The translations under genes and the position numbers were made by a program. This document shows, in pieces, positions 27,877-51,900 of a stretch of 64,000 bases of DNA. Source of the stretch: Streptomyces sp. NBC_00536. Lineage in GTDB: Bacteria; Actinomycetota; Actinomycetes; Streptomycetales; Streptomycetaceae. The notes beneath the pieces were generated by a model that did no database searches, was not told where the DNA came from, and saw nothing but the letters and a program-made list of their open reading frames with translations. Numbering within the stretch: position 1 is the first letter of the stretch; each line of letters begins with the position of its first letter. The DNA lies in contig NZ_CP107819.1 of NCBI RefSeq assembly GCF_036346295.1, forward strand, positions 6,386,001 to 6,450,000. Direction: 5' to 3'.

Positions 27877-27932
27877 GCCCGACCGCCCGACCGCCCCGAC
27901 CACCCCAGAACCCGCATCCACGGAGGTTTGCC

Positions 27933-28208
27933 ATGTCCGACACCACCGCTCCCCCGGCCACGGCCGATGCCGCAGAGGTCCGCACCTGGCTGCGCGAATG
28001 CGTGGCCACCTACGTCCGGCTTCCCGCCGAGGACATCGACGTGAACCTGCCGCTGTCCGAGTACGGCCTCGACTCGGTGTACGTGCTGAGCCTGTGCGCC
28101 GACATCGAGGACCGCTACGGCATCGAGGTCGAGCCCACCCTGCTCTGGGACCACCCCGCCATCGGCCCGATCGCCGAGGCGCTGACCCCGCTGCTCGCCG
28201 CCCGCTGA
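27933..28208 (+). CDS. Acyl carrier protein
   Basis: 91 aa, ATG 27933 with CGGAGG ribosome site. The phosphopantetheine attachment serine is Ser48 in YGLDSVYVLSL, followed by the acidic helix (ADIEDRYGIEVE) typical of free-standing ACPs. It should carry the FAAL-activated fatty acid during desaturation and deliver it to the starter condensation domain of the first NRPS. It is the last gene of the lipid cassette, directly upstream of a strong terminator. Confidence 0.92.
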   Translation: MSDTTAPPATADAAEVRTWLRECVATYVRLPAEDIDVNLPLSEYGLDSVYVLSLCADIEDRYGIEVEPTLLWDHPAIGPIAEALTPLLAAR

Positions 28209-28228
28209 TGCGGTGACCGGTGAGGACA

Positions 28229-28276
28229 ACGGGTCCGGCCCCGCCGCTGATGCGGCGGGGCCGGACCCGTTTTTTT
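28229..28276 (+). terminator. Rho-independent terminator after the lipid cassette
   Basis: Perfect 19-bp stem (28229-28247 with 28252-28270) around a TGAT loop, followed by seven T residues on the plus strand (28270-28276). It lies 21 bp after the ACP stop and 11 bp before the end of the convergent P450 gene. The T-run is only on the plus strand, so it terminates the cassette more clearly than the P450 gene. Confidence 0.93.
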
Positions 28277-28286
28277 GCACTGCCGG

Positions 28287-29489
28287 TCAGGAAAGTGTCA
28301 GCTTGACGGGGAGCTTCTCCGGGCCGTTGACGACGATCGAGTCCAGCAGCGTGGCCGCGCCGTCCGCCTCCACCCGCACCTTCCGGTCGAGCAACTCGCC
28401 GTAGAGCAGGCGCAGTTCGACCCTCGCCAGCATGCTGCCGAGGCAGAAGTGCTCGCCGAAGCCCAGGGCCAGGTGCCGGTTGGGCTTGCGGGCGATGGTG
28501 AAGGTGTCCGGGGAATCGAAGACCGTCTCGTCGCGGTTGGCGGACGGCAGCCAGAAGACGACCGGGTCACCGGCCTCGATCGTCTTGCCGTGGATCTCGG
28601 TCCTCCGGGTGGCGGTCCGCAGGATGTGCGTGGCGGTGGACGTCCAGCGCATGACCTCCTCCACCGCCGACGGCAGCAGGGCCGGATCGTCCGCCAACTG
28701 CTGCCACTGATCCGGGTGTTCGAGGAACGCGAGCATTCCGCCGGCGGCGGCGATCCGGGTGTTCTCGGTGCCGCCGACGAGCAGGTTGTCGCAGTTGAGG
28801 ATCACGTCGTCGGGGCTGAGACGCTCGCCGTCGACGGAACCCGTCGCCAGCACGCTGACCAGGTCGTCCCCCGGCCGCGCCGCCTTCTCCGCCTGGAGTT
28901 CCTCGAAGTAGCCGAGGATGTTCAGGTGGGCGAACCGGCGTTCGAGGGGGTCGCCGGCCGCGAAGGCCTGGCTGGTCAGGTCGTAGAGGTACTCCCAGTC
29001 GGACTCCGGCACGCCCATCATCTTGCAGATCACATACAGCGGGACCCGGGCCGCGACGTCGGACACGAAGTCGCAACTGCCCTGTGCGAGCGCCTTGTCC
29101 ACGATGTTCTTGGTGATGTCGGACATCTCGTGTTCCAGCGCGCGGATCGAGCGCACGGAGAACCACTCGTCCACCAGCCCGCGCAGCTGCCGATGGCGCG
29201 GCGCGTCGGTCAGGGCGAGGGTGCGGCCGCCACCGGGGTCCGCGCCGTGCTCGGCCGGCCGGAGCAGGATGCCCCGCGCGGAACTGAAGGTCTCCGCGTC
29301 GCGGTAGGCGGTGCGGATGTCCTCGTACCGGGTCAGGGCCCAGAATCCGGGAAGCTCCGTCGGCGGATGCCAATACACCGGATCATTGGCGCGGAGCCAG
29401 CGCCACTGCACGAACGGATCGCCGTGCGCGTAGAGCCCGGGATCCACCAGATTGATCTGCGGCGCCGGATCGGCCGACTCGTTCTGCAT
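28287..29489 (-). CDS. Cytochrome P450
   Basis: 400 aa, ATG 29489 with TGAGGC upstream. Heme-binding loop LGFGEHFCLGS with Cys349, ExxR motif in EEVMRW, and I-helix VGGTENTR. In that helix the usual acid-alcohol pair (E/D-T) is E-N, an altered proton-relay position. Soluble bacterial class I type, needing ferredoxin partners not encoded here. It points away from the NRPS operon and shares its promoter region, so it is very likely a tailoring enzyme, for example hydroxylating or crosslinking an aromatic residue or hydroxylating a carrier-bound amino acid. The site is not deducible. Confidence 0.9.
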   Translation of the reverse strand: MQNESADPAPQINLVDPGLYAHGDPFVQWRWLRANDPVYWHPPTELPGFWALTRYEDIRTAYRDAETFSSARGILLRPAEHGADPGGGRTLALTDAPRHRQLRGLVDEWFSVRSIRALEHEMSDITKNIVDKALAQGSCDFVSDVAARVPLYVICKMMGVPESDWEYLYDLTSQAFAAGDPLERRFAHLNILGYFEELQAEKAARPGDDLVSVLATGSVDGERLSPDDVILNCDNLLVGGTENTRIAAAGGMLAFLEHPDQWQQLADDPALLPSAVEEVMRWTSTATHILRTATRRTEIHGKTIEAGDPVVFWLPSANRDETVFDSPDTFTIARKPNRHLALGFGEHFCLGSMLARVELRLLYGELLDRKVRVEADGAATLLDSIVVNGPEKLPVKLTLS

Positions 29490-30053
29490 GCGAATGCCTC
29501 ACAGGTTCGTTGGAATTCAAGGCCGGAAATATCATGCACGCGGCCGGTGGATCGGCGGAATGTCGCCGACGGTCCGGGACCGGGAAAGGCGCCGGCGTGC
29601 GGACCTCCGCCGGGCGGACCGACGCGCACGGATGCGCACGGACGCGCACGGTGACCCCCAGGTGTTCAACCGCCGCTTCCGCGCACTTGAACACCTCGCG
29701 AAGACCCCGGTTGAGCAGGTACGGAGCCGGTCCTCCGGGCCGCCGCCCCGCATTGATCGGGGCCGCGGCCCTGAGCCATAGTGATCACGTATTGAGCAGT
29801 GGACAGCGCGTTCCCAAGCAGCGCGTACGACGCCATAAGCGCAGGTCACAGCGGTGGTTATTGCCGCGATTCCAGCCCGACCGGCACCCTGCTCAATGTC
29901 TGTGAATTCGCCTGCGCCCTGCGCGGGCCAATGAAGTCCGCAGAGCAAATTTGCAGCGGTGTGCAAGGGGAGCTGGGCATTCAAGAGGCATGTCCGAAGG
30001 TGACGGCCCGTGTTGTTCCAGCCGATGTGTCGATCCGAATGGAGTGCGCGGGA
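29490..30053. promoter_or_regulatory. Divergent promoter region between P450 and first NRPS
   Basis: 564 bp. The NRPS frame is open through part of it (from 29799), but protein character begins only at about 30054. Contents: three tandem 10-bp units (GACGCGCACG, one base variant) at 29621-29650; the StrR-box inverted repeat at 29660-29696; and a weak promoter candidate TTGATC (29753) with CATAGT about 18 bp later. No small gene is seen. Confidence 0.6.
29660..29696. promoter_or_regulatory. StrR-type operator (inverted repeat)
   Basis: Perfect 10-bp arms AGGTGTTCAA (29660-29669) and TTGAACACCT (29687-29696). Inside them GTTCAACCG-N11-CACTTGAAC (29664-29692) fits the StrR-family consensus GTTCGACTG-N11-CAGTCGAAC in both half-sites and in exact spacing. 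StrR-like activators (for example Bbr in balhimycin producers) control many NRPS clusters. This site could serve both the P450 gene and the NRPS operon. No StrR gene is in this window. Confidence 0.7.
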
Positions 30054-42931
<12,878 letters not shown>

Positions 42932-42932
<1 letters not shown>

Positions 42933-45900
42933 TGGTTCCCCTGTCCTTCGCCCAGCGCCGCCTCTGGTTCATCGGGCAGTTGGACGGCCCGAACGCCAGG
43001 TACAACCTTCCGGTCGTGCTTCGCCTGACGGGCCGGGCCGACCGCGAGGCCCTGAACTCCGCGCTCCGGGACGTGATCGGCCGCCACGAGGTGCTGCGCA
43101 CCGTCTACGCGGTCGCCGACGGCGAGCCCCACCAGAGCATCGTCAAGTCCGACGAGCTGGAGTGGGAGCTGGTCGCGGCCGAGATCGACGCCGCCGGCCT
43201 GGACGCCGCGGTCACCGCCGCGGCGCAGTACGCCTTCGACCTGTCGAAGGAGGTCCCGATCCGGGCCTGGCTGTACTCGACCGGCCCCGAGGCCCACACC
43301 CTCGTGCTGACCACCCACCACATCGCGGGTGACGGCTGGTCCATGCGGGTGCTGGCCCGGGACCTGTCCACGGCGTACACGGCCCGCACCGCGGGCCGGG
43401 CCCCCGAGTGGGAGCCGCTGCCCGTCCAGTACGCCGACTACGCCCTGTGGCAGCGCGAGCTGCTCGGCGACGAGGACGACCCGGACAGCCGGATGGCGCG
43501 CCAGGTCGGGTTCTGGCGCGGCGCCCTGGCGGGCGTCCCGGAGGAACTGGCGCTGCCGTTCGACCGTCCGCGCCCCGCGGTCGGTTCCCACCGCGGCCAC
43601 CGGGTGCCCCTGGAGGTGCCCGCCGAGCTGCACGCACGGCTGGCCCGCCTCGCCCTGGACGAGGGTCTGACCCCGTTCCTGGTGCTGCGCAGCGCCCTCG
43701 CGGTACTGCTCTCCCGGCTCGGGGCCGGTATGGACATCCCGATCGGCTCGGCCGTGGCCGGGCGCGCCGACTCGGCGCTGGACGACCTCGTCGGGTTCTT
43801 CGTCAACAGCCTGGCCATCCGGCACGACCTGTCGGGCGACCCCAGCTTCCGGGACGTGCTGTCCCGGGGGCAGGACACCGCCCTGTCCGCCTTCGAGCAC
43901 CAGGACGTGCCGTTCGAGAAGCTGGTCGAGGACCTCGCGCCGACCCGCTCCATGGCGCGCCACCCGCTGTTCCAGGTCATGCTGAACCTGCAGAACAATG
44001 CGGCCGCCGTCCTCGAACTCCCGGGTCTGACCGTGGAAGTGGCCACGTCGAGCGTCCACGGCGCGAAGTTCGACCTCGAGGTCGACTGCTGGGAGACCTT
44101 CGACGCGGCGGGCCTGCCCGCAGGCCTGAACGGTTCGCTGACCGTGTCCGCGGACCTGTTCGAAGCCGCCTCGGCCGGGCTGCTCGTGGAGCGCCTGGTG
44201 CGCGTACTGGACCAGCTCGTCACCGACCCCTCCGCGCCGGTCGGCGCGGTGGAGGTCCTCGACGCCGCCGAGCGCGAGCGGCTGCTCGTGGAGTGGGGCG
44301 GCGCGGCGCCGGCCGGGCCGTCGGCGGTCCTGCCGGAGCTGTTCGCCGCGCAGGCGGCGCGGACTCCGGACGCGACCGCGGTCGTCTCCGACGGAGTGGA
44401 GGTGTCGTACGCGGAGCTGGACGCGCGGGCGAACCGGCTGGCGCGCCACCTGACGGCCTCCGGCGTGCGCCGGGGCTCCGTGGTGGGCGTGTGCCTGGAA
44501 CGCGGGGCCGAACTGGTCGTGGCGCTCCTGGCCGTGGCGAAGACCGGCGGCGCGTACCTGCCGCTGGACCCGGAATACCCGGCGGAGCGGCTCGCGTACG
44601 TACTGGAGGACGCCGCGCCGGTGTGCGTGGTCACCTCGCCGGGGTGCGCCCCGGTGCTGCCCGCGGGCGTCGTACCGGTGCTGGCGGCAGACCCCGCCAT
44701 CGCGGGGCTCGACGATGGGCCGCTGGACGCGGAGGTGCGCTCCCAGGACGCCGCCTACCTGATCTACACCTCGGGTTCGACGGGCCGCCCCAAGGGCGTC
44801 GTGATCTCGCACGGCGCGCTGGCCGCGCACCTGAGCGGTGTGGGCGAGCGGGTGCCGCTGACGGCCGTTGACCGGCTGGTGGCGGTGACGACGGTGTCCT
44901 TCGACATCGCGGCGCTGGAACTGTTCCTGCCGCTGGTGTCGGGTGCCTCGGTGATCGTGGCCCCCCGTGCGGCCGTCCAGGACCCGGCCGCTCTGACAGA
45001 GCTGGTCGTGTCCTCGGGCGCGACGGTGGTGCAGGGCGTCCCGTCGCTGTGGCGGGCGCTGCTGGAAGAGCGCAACTGGCCGGTGGGCGTGCGGGCACTG
45101 GTCGGCGGCGAGGCGCTGCCGCCCGAGCTGGCGCAGCGGTTCACCGGTCTCGGCATCGCGGCCGTGAACCTGTACGGGCCGACCGAGGCCACGGTGTGGG
45201 CAACGTCCTGCGAGGTCATCGAGGGCCCGGTGCTGGTCGGCCGGCCGTTCGCCGAGGTGGGCGCGTACGTACTCGACGCACGGCTGCGGCCGGTCCCGGC
45301 CGGTGTGGCGGGCGAGCTCTACCTCTCGGGCGCGCAGCTGGCCCGCGGATACGCCGGGCGCGCGGGACTGACGGCGGAGCGGTTCGTGGCCTCCCCCTAC
45401 GGGACCGGCGAACGGATGTACCGCACGGGTGACCTCGCGCGGTGGACCGCGGACGGACGGCTGGAATGCCTCGGCCGCGCCGACGAGCAGGTCAAGGTCC
45501 GCGGCTTCCGCATCGAACCCGGCGAGGTCGAGGCCGCGCTGGCGGAGCACGCCGCGGTGGCGCAGGCCGTCGTGATCGCCCGCGAGGACGTTCCGGGCGA
45601 TGTCCGCCTGGTGGCCTACGTGGTCGGCCGCGACGGCGCCACGGTGGACGGCGCGGAGCTGCGGACGCTCGCGGGGACGATCCTGCCCCCGTACATGGTC
45701 CCCTCCGCCGTGGTGGTGATGGACGCGCTGCCGCTGACGGACAACGGAAAGCTCAACCGCAAGGCACTGCCCGCCCCGGAGTACGCGACCGGTGGGGGCA
45801 GGGGCCCCGGCACGCCTCAAGAAGAGCTGCTGTGCGGCGTGTTCGCCCAGGTGCTCGGCATGGACGGCGTGGGCGTGGACGAGGACTTCTTCGCCCTCGG

Positions 45901-48900
45901 CGGCCACTCCCTGCTCGCCACCCGGCTGGTCAGCCGGATCCGGGCAGTGCTCGGGGTCGAGGTCTCGCTGCGGGCACTGTTCGAGACGCCCACCGTGGCA
46001 GGCCTCGCGTCCCGGCTGACCGACGCGGGCACGGCGCGCGTGGCGCTCACGGCCGGGGACCGGCCCGAGCGGGTCCCGCTGTCGTACGCACAGCGCCGCA
46101 TGTGGTTCATCGGGCAGCTCGAAGGCCCCAGCCCCACCTACAACATCCCGGTCTCCCTGCGCCTGGAAGGCGCCGTCGACCACCCGGCCCTGAACGCGGC
46201 CTTCCGTGACGTCCTGGCACGCCACGAGCTGCTGCGCACGGTCTTCGCGACGGCCGGGGACGGCGAACCGTACCAGCGGATCCTCGCCGTCGAGGACCTG
46301 GAGGCCGAGCTGTCCGTGGTCCAGGTGACCCCGGAGGAGCTGGACGGCGCCGTGGCCGCGGCCGCGCGCCACCTCTTCGACCTGGCCGCCGAGGTCCCGA
46401 TCCGGGCCCGGCTCTTCTCCGCCGGGCCGGACGAGCACGTCCTGGTCGTCGTGGTGCACCACATCGCGGGCGACGGCTGGTCCTGGGCGCCGCTGGCGCG
46501 CGACCTGTCCGTGGCGTACGCGGCGCGCACTGCGGGCCGCGCCCCCGCATGGGCTCCGCTGCCCGTCCAGTACGCGGACTACGCGCTGTGGCAGCGCGAG
46601 CTGCTCGGCGACGGCACCGACCCCGAGAGCGTGATGGCCCGCCAGGTCGGTTACTGGCGCGACCAGTTGGACGGGGCGCCGGAGGAACTGGCGCTGCCCG
46701 TCGACCGGGTGCGCCCGGCGATGGCTTCCAACCGTGGCCACGAGGTACCGGTCCAGGTGCCGGGGGCGCTGCACGCGGAACTGGTGCGGGTGGCGCGCGC
46801 CGAGGGCGTCACGATGTCCATGGTGCTGCAGTCGGCGCTGGTGGTCCTGCTGTCCCGCCTCGGCGCGGGCGCGGACGTCCCGATCGGTGTGGCGAACGCG
46901 GGCCGTACGGACGCGGCGCTCGACGACCTCGTCGGCTTCTTCGTCAACGCCCTCGTGACCAGGGCGGACCTGTCGGGCGACCCGACGTTCCGTGATGTGC
47001 TGGGGCGGGTCCGCGAGACGAACCTGTCGGCTTTCGAGCACCAGGACGTGCCGTTCGAGAAGCTGGTCGAGGAGCTGGCCCCCGCGCGTGTCATGGGGCG
47101 CCACCCGCTGATCCAGACGATGTTCACCATGCAGAACAACGCGCGGGCCGTGCTGGACCTGCCGGGCGCGGTCGCGGCCGCGGCCGGGGGCACCAACGGT
47201 GTGCCGACGGGTCCCGCCGCCACCGCGGCGGCGCGGTTCGACCTGGACGTGCTGCTGGGCGAGGTGTTCGACGCCTCGGGCGCTCCCGCGGGGGTCTCCG
47301 GATCGGTGATCGGCGCGGCGGACCTCTTCGACGCCGAGAGCGTCGAGCGGATCGTGGAACGCCTGGTGCGCGTGCTGGAGCAGGTGGGCGGCGACCCGGG
47401 GCTGCCGCTGAGCGCCGTGGACGTCCTGTCCACGGACGAGCGCCGCCGGGTCCTGACCGACTGGAACGACACGGGCGCCGACTTCGGTTCGGGTCTGGTG
47501 CCGGAGCTGTTCGCGGCCCGGGCCGCGCGGACCCCGGACGCGGTCGCGGTCGTCGTCGACGACGAGGAAGTGTCGTTCGCCGAGCTGGACGAGCGGGCGA
47601 ACCGGCTGGCGCAGTTCCTGGTCGGCCAGGGTGTCGGCGCCGAGTCCGTGGTGGGCATCTGCCTGCCGCGGGGTGTGGACGCGGTGGCCGCGATCCTCGC
47701 CGCCTGGAAGGCGGGCGCGGGCTTCCTGCCGATCGACCCCGACTACCCGGTCGAGCGGATCTCGTTCATGCTCGCGGACAGCGGTGCGGTCCTGACGCTG
47801 ACCGACGAGGAGATCCTGGGCGATCTCCCGGCGGGCCGCGCCCGGATGGTCGCCGTGGACTCCACCCTCATGGGCATCCAGCTGTCGATGCTGCCGGGCA
47901 CCGCGCCCGAGGTGTCGGTGGCGGCGGACGGTCTGGCGTACGTCATCTACACGTCCGGTTCGACGGGACGCCCGAAGGGTGTCGCCGTCCCGCACGGTGG
48001 GCTCGCCAACTACGCGCAGTTCGCGGCGGGTTCCTACGGCGCGGTCGATGGTGGTGCGCCGCTGCATTCCTCGCTGGCGTTCGACCTGACGGTGACCAGT
48101 GTCGTCGTACCCCTGATCTCGGGTGCGCCGGTGGTGGTGAGCCGTGAGGGCGGTGCCGAGGGCCTGGCCCGGCTGCTGCGTGACGGTGGCGGTTTCGGTC
48201 TGGCGAAGGCCGTTCCGGCCCACCTCCCGCTCCTGTCCGAGATGTTGACGGATGGTGAGGTCAAGGGGGCTGCGGCCACGTGGGTGGTCGGTGGTGAGGC
48301 GCTGCCGGGTTCGGTGGTGCAGTCGTGGCTGGAGCGGGCCCCCGGTTCGGTCGTGGTCAATGAGTACGGTCCGACCGAGACGGTCGTCGGCTGTGCGGTG
48401 TTCGAGGTCCGTGCCGGTGACGAGGTCGGTGACGCGGTCCCGATCGGCCGTCCGATCGCGAACACGCAGCTGTATGTCCTGGACGCGTTCCTGCGTCCGG
48501 TGGCGCCGGGTGTCGCCGGTGAGCTGTACATCGCGGGCGCTCAGCTGGCGCGTGGGTATGTGAACCGTCCGGGTCTGACGGCGGAGCGGTTCATGGCGAA
48601 CCCGTTCTCCGTGGGTTCCCGTATGTACCGGTCGGGCGATGTCGCCCGCTGGCGCGAGGACGGCCAACTGGAGTTCCTGGGGCGTGCGGACGAGCAGGTC
48701 AAGGTCCGCGGGTTCCGGATCGAGCCGGGCGAGGTGCAGGCCGTTGTCGCGGCGCACCCGCAGGTCGCTCAGGCCGCGGTGGTCGCTCGTGAGGATGTTC
48801 CCGGGGATGTGCGTCTGGTGGCGTACGTCGTCGCGGACGACCCGGACGACGACCTGACGGCGCTGCCCGCCGAGGTCCGTGTGTTCGTCACGGGCCGGCT

Positions 48901-51900
48901 GCCGGAGTACATGGTCCCGTCCGCGGTGGTCGTCCTGGACGCGCTGCCGCTGACCGGGAACGGAAAGCTGGACCGCAAGGCCCTCCCCGCCCCCGAGCTG
49001 ACGGGTGCGGGCACCGGCCGGGCACCGGCCAACGCCCGCGAAGAGATCCTCTGCGCCGCGTTCGCCGAGGTGCTGGGGCTGGAGCGCGCGGGCGTCGACG
49101 ACGACTTCTTCGTCCTGGGCGGTCACTCGCTGCTGGCGGTGCACCTGGTCGAGGTGCTGCGCAAGCAGGGCGTCTCGGTCTCGGTGCGCGCCCTGTTCGA
49201 CGCCCCGACCCCGGCAGGGCTCGCGCTCTCCGTGGGCACGGAGGAGGTGGTCGTTCCGGAGAACCTGATCCCCGCCGGTGCGACCGCGATCACGCCGGAG
49301 ATGCTGCCGCTGGTCGACCTGACCGCGGCGGAGATCGAGCGGATCGCCGCCACCATCGACGGCGGCGCGGCGAACATCGCCGACGTCTACCCGCTGGCCC
49401 CGCTCCAGGAGGGCCTGCTCTTCCACCACCTGATGGCGGAGGGCGGCGAGGACGCCTACCTGATGCCCGTGGTCGTGGAGATGGACTCCAGGGAGCGGGT
49501 CGCGGAGTTCGCCCGTGCCTTCCAGCTCGTCGTGGACCGCCATGACATCCTGCGGACCTCGTTCGTGTGGGAGGGCCTGCGCGAGCCGGTCCAGGTGGTC
49601 TGGCGCGAAGCCGCACTCCCGGTGACCGAGGTGGTCCTCGACCCCGGGGCCACGGACCCGGCCGCCGCGTTGCAGGCCGCCGTGGGCCTGTCGATGGACC
49701 TGGGCCGGGCGCCGCTGATCAGCGTGCACGCGGCCGCTCTGCCGGACGGCGGGCGGTGGCTGGTGCTGCTGCGCCTGCACCACCTGGTGCAGGACCACAC
49801 CGCGCTCGAACTGCTCCTGCACGAGGTGCAGGTGTTCCTGGCGGGCCGCGGCGACGAACTGCCGCCGCCGCTGCCGTTCCGCGACTTCGTCGCCCAGGTG
49901 CGCGGCGGGGTCGAACGCAGCGAGCACGAGCGGTACTTCGCCGAGCTGCTGGGCGATGTCACGGAGCCGACCGCTCCCTTCGGGCTGGTCGACGTCCGCG
50001 GTGACGGCACCGAGGTCGAGCGGGCCGTCGTGCCGCTCGCCTCCGAGGCCGTCGAGCGGCTGCGGAGCGTGGCGCGCCGGGTCGGTACGAGTCCGGCGAC
50101 GGTGCTGCACGTGGCGTGGGCGCGGGTGCTGGCCGCGGTCTCGGGTCACTCGGACGTGGTGTTCGGCACGGTGCTCTTCGGCCGGATGAACGCCGGTGCG
50201 GGCGCCGACCGGGTCGCCGGTCTGTACCTGAACACCCTCCCGGTACGCGTGCGTACGGGTGAGCTGGGGGCCCTGGAGGCCGTGACCGCGATGCGCGGTC
50301 AGCTGGCCGGGCTGCTGGAGCACGAGCACGCTTCGCTGGCGCTGGCCCAGCAGGCCAGTGGCCTGGCGGGCAACACCCCCGTCTTCACCTCCCTGATCAA
50401 CTACCGCCACAACACCGGTGCGGAGACGGACAAGGAGGGCCACGCGCGCCCCGAGGGCATGCGGATGCTGTCCTCCCGCGAGCGCACCAACTATCCGCTC
50501 GGTGTGTCCGTGGACGACAACGGCGACTCGATGTCGCTGGCCGTGGACGCCATCGCGCCCATCGACGCGCGGGCCGTCGGCCTGCTGCTGCGGGCGGCCG
50601 TCGACGGACTGGTTCCCCTGGTCGAGCAGGCCCTGGACGGCGCACCGGACGCGGCGCTGCGCAGCGTCCACGTCATGGCCCCCGGGGAACTGCACCGGAT
50701 GCTGGTGGAGTGGAACGACACGGCGGCCGAGGTCGGGTCGGCCGCGGCGCCCGAGCTGTTCGCGGCGCGGGTGGCGCAGGCCCCCGACGCGGTGGCCGTG
50801 GTCGCCGACGGCGTGGAGGTCTCGTACGCGGAGCTGGACGCGCGGTCGAACCGCATGGCCCGGTACCTCGCCGGCCGGGGCGTGACGGCGGGCTCCGTCG
50901 TGGGCGTCTGCCTGGACCGCGGCGTGGACCTGCTGGTCGTGGTGCTCGGTGTGCTGAAGGCCGGTGGCGCCTACATGACCATCGACCCGGAGTACCCGGC
51001 GCAGCGGGTGGCGTACATGCTCGAGGACGCGTCGCCGGTGGCCGTACTGGCCACGGCCGCCACGCGGGCACTGGTCCCGGGCGCGGCCCTGGTGGAGGAC
51101 CTGCCGCTCGCGGACTTCGACGCCGGTCCGCTGGACGTGGTGGTGCGGGCCCAGGACGCCGCGTACGTGATCTACACCTCGGGGTCGACGGGCCGCCCGA
51201 AGGGCGTGCTGGTCTCCCACGCGGGTCTGGCCAGCCTGGTGGCGGGCCAGAGCCGGTACCTGGACGTGGGCCCCGGTTCGCGGGTGGGCCAGTACGGGTC
51301 CGTGGGCTTCGACGCCTTCGCCTGGGAGTGGTGCATGGCGCTGCTGACCGGTGCGACGCTCGTGGTGATCCCGCAGGAGCAGCGCCTCGGCGAGGTGCTG
51401 CCGAGGTTCCTGGCCGAACGGGCCGTGACGCACGTGGCGCTGCCGCAGGCGGTCCTGGGCACCCTGGACGAGAACTCCATCGGCGAGGACGTCGTCCTGG
51501 TCACGGGCGGCGAGGCACTGCCGCGCGAGGTGATGGCGCGCTGGGCGCGTGACCACCGGCTGTTCAACTCCTTCGGACCGGCCGAGACCACGGTCGACGC
51601 CACGCTGTGGCACTGTGACCCGGCCGCGGCCGAGGTGGCGATCGGATCGCCGGTGGTGAACACCCGGGTGTTCGTGCTGGACGAGTTCCTGGCACCCGTA
51701 CCCGTCGGTGTGGCCGGTGAGCTGTACGTCGCCGGCGCGGGCCTGGCCCGCGGGTACCTGGGCCGTCCGGACCTGACGGCGGAGCGCTTCGTCGCGAACC
51801 CGTTCCACGGCGCGGGCGAGCGGCTGTACCGCACCGGCGACCGGGCGCGGTGGACCGCGGACGGGCAGCTCGTGTTCGCGGGCCGGGCCGACGACCAGGT

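Noticed and set aside
29799..30053. N-terminal extension of NRPS 1 from an upstream GTG
   Set aside because: The 85 extra residues show no similarity to NRPS sequence, no ribosome site precedes the GTG, and the ATG at 30054 has GGAG at a proper distance.
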